The position numbers and the translations under genes are program-made. Under the pieces are notes generated by a model. That model saw only the letters and a list, made by a program, of their open reading frames with translations, was not told the origin of the DNA and ran no database searches. Below are positions 58,620-64,000 of a stretch of DNA of 64,000 nucleotides, one piece after another. Position 1 is the stretch's first letter. The number at the start of each line of letters is the position of its first letter. This DNA comes from Dichotomocladium elegans (lineage: Eukaryota > Mucoromycota > Mucoromycetes > Mucorales > Lichtheimiaceae): NCBI GenBank assembly GCA_025716815.1, contig JAIXMN010000036.1:62001-126000 (forward strand), written 5' to 3'.

Positions 58620-59619
58620 TCTTTTATATTTCTGTACAGAACGAGAGATGTAGAAAATCACCATGTTGTAATAACCAAGAGAGATATCGCACGACGTTTA
58701 TTTACTAAACAAACATAGATCATTGCCATTTTTAAGTTACTATGTGCACTCAATGGAATATCTTTTGCTTATGTTACTTTTTATTTTCAATCAAGTTTGC
58801 ATCATGCGGGTTCAATAGAGGCAATTTATGCGTGTAATAAGCCGATGAACATACAATGAAATGATGATGTTTGCAGATCGAGCCTATCTGTTGTCGCGCA
58901 GCAGGCTGTATGTCTCTCTTCCCCCCCCCGGGCTCACCTAAGAGTGCCTCCCCTCCATGCATCGAATGGAGAGTGGCCTAGGTATCTTGCTTATCGCATC
59001 TTTACCCTGCGATAACGAGGCCGGAAAGTTCTTTAAGGGGGATGGCAGGAGTCAGCCTTTGCTAGCAATCCACTCGCGACTTCTTGTGCCTCCTGCGATT
59101 TTCTTGGAATACAACAAAGCGCATATAGTGCTTAAATCTCCTTCCCCTGCCAACAGGTAGCCAGCTGGAAACTTCCACCAGTAGTCTCTGTCTTCATCAA
59201 GTATCAAGTTGAGCAGCGTATGTCTTGGATCAATATCAGGCATATGCTTTTGATGTGTGAAGTACCGTCTGAAGGACAGTACAGTGCTGTAGAGTATTAC
59301 GCAATAAAGACCTTCCTGCGCTGGAACTCCTGTCTATCGTCATCAATGAAGGAAAGCCATTTTTAGTGGGGGTTTGAACATGGTGGCTGACAATGTTCCT
59401 ACTAACAAGAAGCTGATGCCTTTCGTGTGATGCCCAGGATACTGCTAAAGCTATATTCATATCCCGCGAACAAAAAAAGTCGACGTTCAACTGCGGAGTA
59501 TTAATAGTGTTCAATAACGCAAGAATTTTTTCTCTCGCACCAAAAAGGTAGCTGGGCTTTTTTTCCATACCTACCCCCCTCAAACACGAACAAACAAAAA
59601 CGTTTGGTCAAACGCAAGC
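58620..59619. other. intergenic, possible unrecognised relic on the minus strand
   Basis: About 1 kb. Minus frames at 59052-59243 and 59236-59583 are adjacent and could be parts of a decayed or spliced coding sequence (for example ILDEDRDYWWKFPAGYL), but I recognise no family and no splice sites join them. A C run lies at 58921-58929. Confidence 0.4.
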
Positions 59620-61606
59620 ATGGACACAACCGCTGCACGAAAAAAGTTAAAGATCTCGGAGACCCATGCTGCTGAGGCACCGAAGAAGCACGAGAATGAA
59701 AAGGAGCTCGAGGCTTTCTTGTTTGGCGATCTAGACGACAAAATCTGGGATCGCACCGGCCATGAATTGAGCGATCAAGGCTCGGACGAAGAGCAGACGC
59801 CATCCGATACCGAAGCAGTAGAGTCCGAAGAGGTAAAAAAAAATACATTGCCATGATACGCGCAGAACCGCGAGCGATCTGACGGCCGATCTAGGCATTC
59901 TTCTTCGATTCCGGCCCTGGGTTCGTCATTGACAGCGAACCGGCAGTTACACCGTCGGCTGCAGAGGAAGCCAGCAATGGCCATGTGGATCACCCAATGG
60001 CCGATGGTAGAGACGAAATCGATTACGAGGACGAAGGAAGCGAAGAGGACGAGGAGAGCGAGCCTGAAGAACAGAATTACGGCTATCTGCGCAAGCCGGC
60101 ATGGGAGGATGATGACGACAGTCGCTTGCTGGTATCCTTGAAAGATACATCTCGACTCAGAAAACTGCGTAAAAAGGAAGAGGAGGATGTTGTAGATGGA
60201 TATGAGTACGAACGACGACTTCGCGCATTGTACGTATCAATCCTAGTGCCTTTGGTGGCGGTGGTGATGGGCAGGATATCAAGCAAAGTGAAATTCACAC
60301 ACATATCATGCATAGCCACAATAAAATGTACCCCCGCCCAGGATGGGCGAAATTGCCCTCCGAGAAGAAATACGAGAAGCATCAGGAGAGCGGTACGGAT
60401 CCTGATGGCGATGAGTTGGAGGACGAGGATCGACTGGACCTCCTCAAGAGCACATACGGTATCGTCGACCTTCAGAGAAATCGAGGATTGCTAAGCAACG
60501 AGTTTTTGCCGATCCGCCGTGTCAAGAACGCCAATATCCAGGCACCATCCAAGGTAACAACCCCATAATAGAAAATAGGGAGATTTATGTAACTCAACAT
60601 GCCATACGCAGGAAAAAATCAATACGCTCGACTTCCATCCGAACGCACAAGTCATGCTTGCTGCTGGCGAAGACAAAACCCTGCGACTTTTCCAGATCGA
60701 TGGTCGTGTCAATCCAAAGATCCAGTCCATCTTTCTGAAGGATCTCAAGATCACCTGCGCAAAGTTCCATCCAAGTGGCAATCAGGTCGTCGTCACTGGG
60801 CGCCAGTCGTTCTATTATATCTACGATGTACAGTCCGGCACGTTTGACCGCTGCAAATCGATCTGGGGTCGTGATGAACGTACGCTGCCGAGCTTCAATA
60901 TGAGCCCGTGTGGCAAGTATATCGCATTCCGTGGTCATGGCGGCCATATCATCCTCGTGAGCAGCCTGACAAAGCAGTGGATCGGCGATCTTAAGATGAA
61001 CAAGAGCATTGAGGGTATGTCGTGGTCTTCGGATGGGAAGTTCTTGCAGAGCATTGCGCACGACGGTGAGGTATATCTCTGGGATGTTGGTCAGCGCGAA
61101 TGCGTGAAACGCTGGAGAGATGATGGCGCGGTTTTCTCGACATCATTTGCATCCAGCCCGAATGATAAGTACTATGCGACTGGGTAAGTAGGCTTGGAAA
61201 TGTGGGGGGCGAGGCGGAAGAGGGGTTGTTTTATACTGACCGTTCCTTTCGGGCCATTATGCATAGATCACGGTCAGGCGTTGTCAATCTGTACGATGAA
61301 CGGGTATTGGAGCCCAACAATACTCAACCCACACCTTTGCATGTTATCCAGAACCTCACCACCCAGATCGAGACTATCCGTTTCAATCACGATTCCCAGC
61401 TCATGGCGATTGCTAGTCATTCCAAAAAGGATTCGCTCAGAATGGTACACTTGCCATCCGGCAAAGTCTATCGAAACTGGCCAACTGAGCGCACTCCTCT
61501 TGGACGAGTGACTACGGCCGAATTCTCGCGCAACAGCGATTACTTTGCAGTTGCAAACGATGTCGGACGGATCACTCTTTATTCGCTCAACCACTATGCG
61601 CTCTAG
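59620..61606 (+). CDS. UTP18: U3 snoRNA-associated protein 18, SSU processome
   Basis: Five exons, 59620-59832, 59895-60229, 60316-60553, 60612-61183 and 61267-61606, encode 565 residues (yeast Utp18: 594). The first 180 residues are acidic and disordered, with AFLFGDLDD-type and AFFFDSGPGFVIDSEP segments. The conserved bridge has YERRLRAFHNKMYPRPGWA. A WD40 propeller then runs from about residue 262: INTLDFHPNAQVMLAAGEDK, KFHPSGNQVVVTGRQ, SPCGKYIAFRGHGGHI, KSIEGMSWSSDGKFL and RSGVVNLYDE. Utp18 is part of the UtpB module that assembles on the 5' ETS of pre-rRNA for 18S maturation, and its N-terminus recruits the exosome helicase Mtr4 in yeast through an arch-interacting motif. It converges on the PAM18 gene. 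Confidence 0.95.
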
Positions 61607-61934
61607 CGTTCGTTCATTCCTTTATCTCTTTCTTTCTCACTTGACATCCGAACCTTTGCATGAACCCGTTCCTCTCTCACTCTCACTCTCACCTTTCTCA
61701 TCCGTAGACATTACTTTTTCACGCAATTGGAATAACTTGCTATTTCCATTTTATTATTTTTCTGCGTTACAACCGTTCGATTTGTTTTGCATCTATATTC
61801 GTAAAACAAAAAGAGAAGGGAAGCTGTTATGTAAAAAAAAGAAGTTTTTGTTGGTGCTTGCGTGTAAGAGCATGAGGGAAAAGTTCGTTTGGAATTGTGT
61901 ATATGTACATGGGGGATAACCAAATAGGTTTGAA
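61607..61934. other. convergent 3' intergenic region
   Basis: A T-rich 328 bases between UTP18 and PAM18 with AATAAA-like signals. No gene. Confidence 0.6.
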
Positions 61935-62452
61935 TCACTTCTTGACTTTGCCTTCCAAGAAATCTTTTGCTTCATTAATCTTTGTGGCCAAGTACGGTGA
62001 TCCTCCACGATCAGGGTGGTTCAGCAGCATGATTTTTCGGTGGGCTTCCTTCACCTTTTGCTTGGTTGCCTGCGATTCTCTGATGATTGGACGATTGCAT
62101 TAGTTGGGTGTTTTGTTGGGGGGTAAGGGGGCAAATTAGCTTGGTTCCATGCGCAAGATTATTTACCTCAAACCAAGAATAAGTGCGGCCTCCCGCTTAT
62201 TCATTTTCGCTTCGAAGCCGCCCTTGTAGAATTTAGTCAGGCGAGGAGCTTTGGCAGCCTTCGGGAGTTTTTGGTACTCCTGGAAAGCACGAATGCCTAA
62301 GCGAGCAGCTGTGGCCGCACCAGCGACGGCGAAACCAACGATAATGGGCGTAGACTAGAAGCAGCATTGCAACAAATAAGGTGTGAACATTGGCTCCTTG
62401 CTTGGTTTTTAAAAAAAAAAAGTACATGCGGGGGTCTTTTCCCAATTACCAT
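61935..62452 (-). CDS. PAM18: mitochondrial import motor J-protein PAM18/TIM14 (DNAJC19 family)
   Basis: Three coding exons, 62452-62450, 62354-62167 and 62079-61935, encode 111 residues. The first contains just the ATG, directly followed by a GTAATT donor; the next begins [14 protein letters not shown], giving the family start MSTPIIVG. One membrane helix (4-20) is followed by the matrix linker [10 protein letters not shown], the block [20 protein letters not shown] and a J domain with HPD at 85-87 and [12 protein letters not shown]. The protein sits in the inner membrane with the TIM23 channel and stimulates matrix Hsp70 during import. The length matches human DNAJC19 (116) rather than the longer yeast Pam18. 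It is convergent with UTP18. Confidence 0.93.
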
Positions 62453-64000
62453 TTTACAATATATTGCTCGCAAAGGGCACCAGCAAAAGCAAAGCAAAGG
62501 AAACGTGAGCGTAGCCCGTCCTCCGCGCCCCTTCCCTTAACCCGTCCGCCACTAACGGTTTTCCTCATTGCCCCGGCGATTTCGGGGTCTTCCCCCCTCC
62601 CATACACAAGCCACCCAAATTTCGTTTCAATCCCAGTTCCTCGGACCCTCATTCACACGCTGACGGCCGACACCCGCTGCGTGGGGATGGTGGGCAGTTA
62701 AAAAACTGCATGGTATCCTTTATTTTTCCCCCGCCTTGGCTACGATAAACCGCGTAGTCTGTATATATTGAACTTGTCTCCAACGCACTTTTGAAGAGCA
62801 TATGAACCCATCGCTTCGCGAAACGGCTCCCACTGCTGCGTTTTTCGGTTGTTTGTGTTCGCTTTTGGGTTCAATAACGCTCTCGACGTCGTCAAGGTTA
62901 AAAAAGAGGATGTAGGGAGCGCGCTCGTATACATACATACATGCATCCTGACGAAATATTCTTGGGCAACGTTAGGTGTTATGATCGAGCCGCTTATCGC
63001 TTATCGGTTAAGGAAAAGATTTCCGGCTACCAGCATATGAATGTGGATGTGGTGCACAGTAAGAGCTTATCGACCCGACCCCCAGAAGTGCGCGTCCCCC
63101 AATAGCTGTTCATGATTTAGCCGACCCACGCGCATGAGCACGCGCCCTCTTTCGCCTCTCTGTGTGCGAGTATCGATGAAGATGGTGATGGTCACGCAAC
63201 AACAATATCCGTCCGAATATACAAGGATCGCTTGCATTACGGAACGTTGTGATCATGGGGATACCTACATCATCCGAAGCACTATTTTATATATATATAT
63301 AAAAAAAAACTTGCGATATTTTCTTGACATTTGCTGTAGGAAGTGGGCTGGGATGGGATGGGATGGAAGGGAGTGTGTGGGCGGGTGGGGGGGAAACGGC
63401 GCACAAGTGATGCGGCAAAATCCAACGAAATCTGAGCACAAAAGAGGCATAAATAGACTCATTTGGAGAACACATGGAGACGTTGGTTGCCCAACCATGA
63501 GTCTCTCCACATCCGGTTCCATGTAGTGGGTTTAGAGGTCAATTACCATTATTCTTTCAAGCCAACATGGGGCAAGCAATCCGCGCCACATAAGAAAAGA
63601 CGAACAAAGAAAAAGTGAAGAAGGGGTGGGGGGGTATTTTTTTACACCCATCTGAAAACCAAACATTAGCGGGTATATTTGCGAGGGATAAGAATCACGC
63701 GACCCACAAGTTGCTTTACTCGGCGCTGACTCATTAAGACCTGTTTGTAAAAAAAAAATATGAAAAAATTTAAGTACGCGCTCTGTGTCAAATTCCAGGA
63801 TTTCTTCTTTTATACCCATAGAACTTCTGAGCCGAAGGAGTCCCTAAGTCAATATCAATTGGACCGTTTTATTGCCTTGCGCTTTATCCGTATGTTGATC
63901 GGGTAAAGCAAGGCTGGCGAGTTCTAAATACATTCTGTTTAAAAAAGAAGAAAACGAAAGCTTAGCAGAATCTATTTTGTAACGGTTTTTGCGAGGACCG
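62453..64000. other. right-hand end, no supportable gene
   Basis: The 1.5 kb to the window edge contains PAM18's promoter and short chance frames on both strands, such as the minus frame 62740-62946. A (GGGAT)-type repeat lies near 63350-63366 and a TA run at 63290-63300. Part of a gene beyond the edge could extend in, but nothing shows it. Confidence 0.45.

Overview
This window is nuclear DNA of a filamentous fungus, most likely a member of the Mucoromycota (Mucorales-like). The evidence is the dense, short (mostly 45-110 base) spliceosomal introns, frequent TATA boxes, pyrimidine-rich promoters, a fused tryptophan synthase, a fungal lysine-pathway enzyme, and transposase relics of a kind I associate with Mucorales. 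I cannot name the species. No rRNA, tRNA, CRISPR or plasmid-type feature was found.

Layout from left to right: a possible gene cut by the left edge; a small four-helix membrane protein; a DHA1/QDR-type MFS transporter; ribosomal protein uL22 (RPL17); a small secreted cysteine-rich protein; an importin-7/8-type karyopherin; a DNA-binding-like protein with an integrase-derived H2C2 zinc motif; a gene desert of about 8.8 kb holding a dead IS630/Tc1-like transposon; the PP2A B56 regulatory subunit; tryptophan synthase; the NatB auxiliary subunit NAA25; a 6.3 kb accessory island with three intact and one broken stand-alone WWE-domain microgenes plus more transposon debris; an Sds3/Dep1-type HDAC-complex subunit; tyrosyl-tRNA synthetase; homoisocitrate dehydrogenase; an Osh3-type oxysterol-binding protein; a tiny two-exon candidate; a penta-EF-hand protein; isopentenyl-diphosphate isomerase; a PQ-loop protein (ANY1/SLC66A2 type); the SSU-processome protein UTP18; and the mitochondrial import J-protein PAM18/TIM14.

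Most genes are unlinked housekeeping functions (translation, nuclear import, protein acetylation, amino-acid and isoprenoid synthesis, lipid transfer, ribosome assembly, mitochondrial import). They are arranged as divergent or convergent pairs with promoters of 0.4-1 kb. Exon models were built by hand from splice sites and protein-family continuity, and the exon phases of every multi-exon model add up to a whole reading frame.

The most unusual content is the WWE array at 35963-42218. Three proteins of 65-67 residues consist of almost nothing except a WWE fold, a module known elsewhere for binding ADP-ribose chains. They sit next to a decaying fourth copy and transposon remnants, which suggests a young, expanding accessory family. 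Other notable points are an 8-nt and a 13-nt micro-exon, a start codon isolated in its own coding exon, three GC-AG introns, a possible AT-AG intron, and an oxysterol-binding protein whose signature motif has lost its second histidine.
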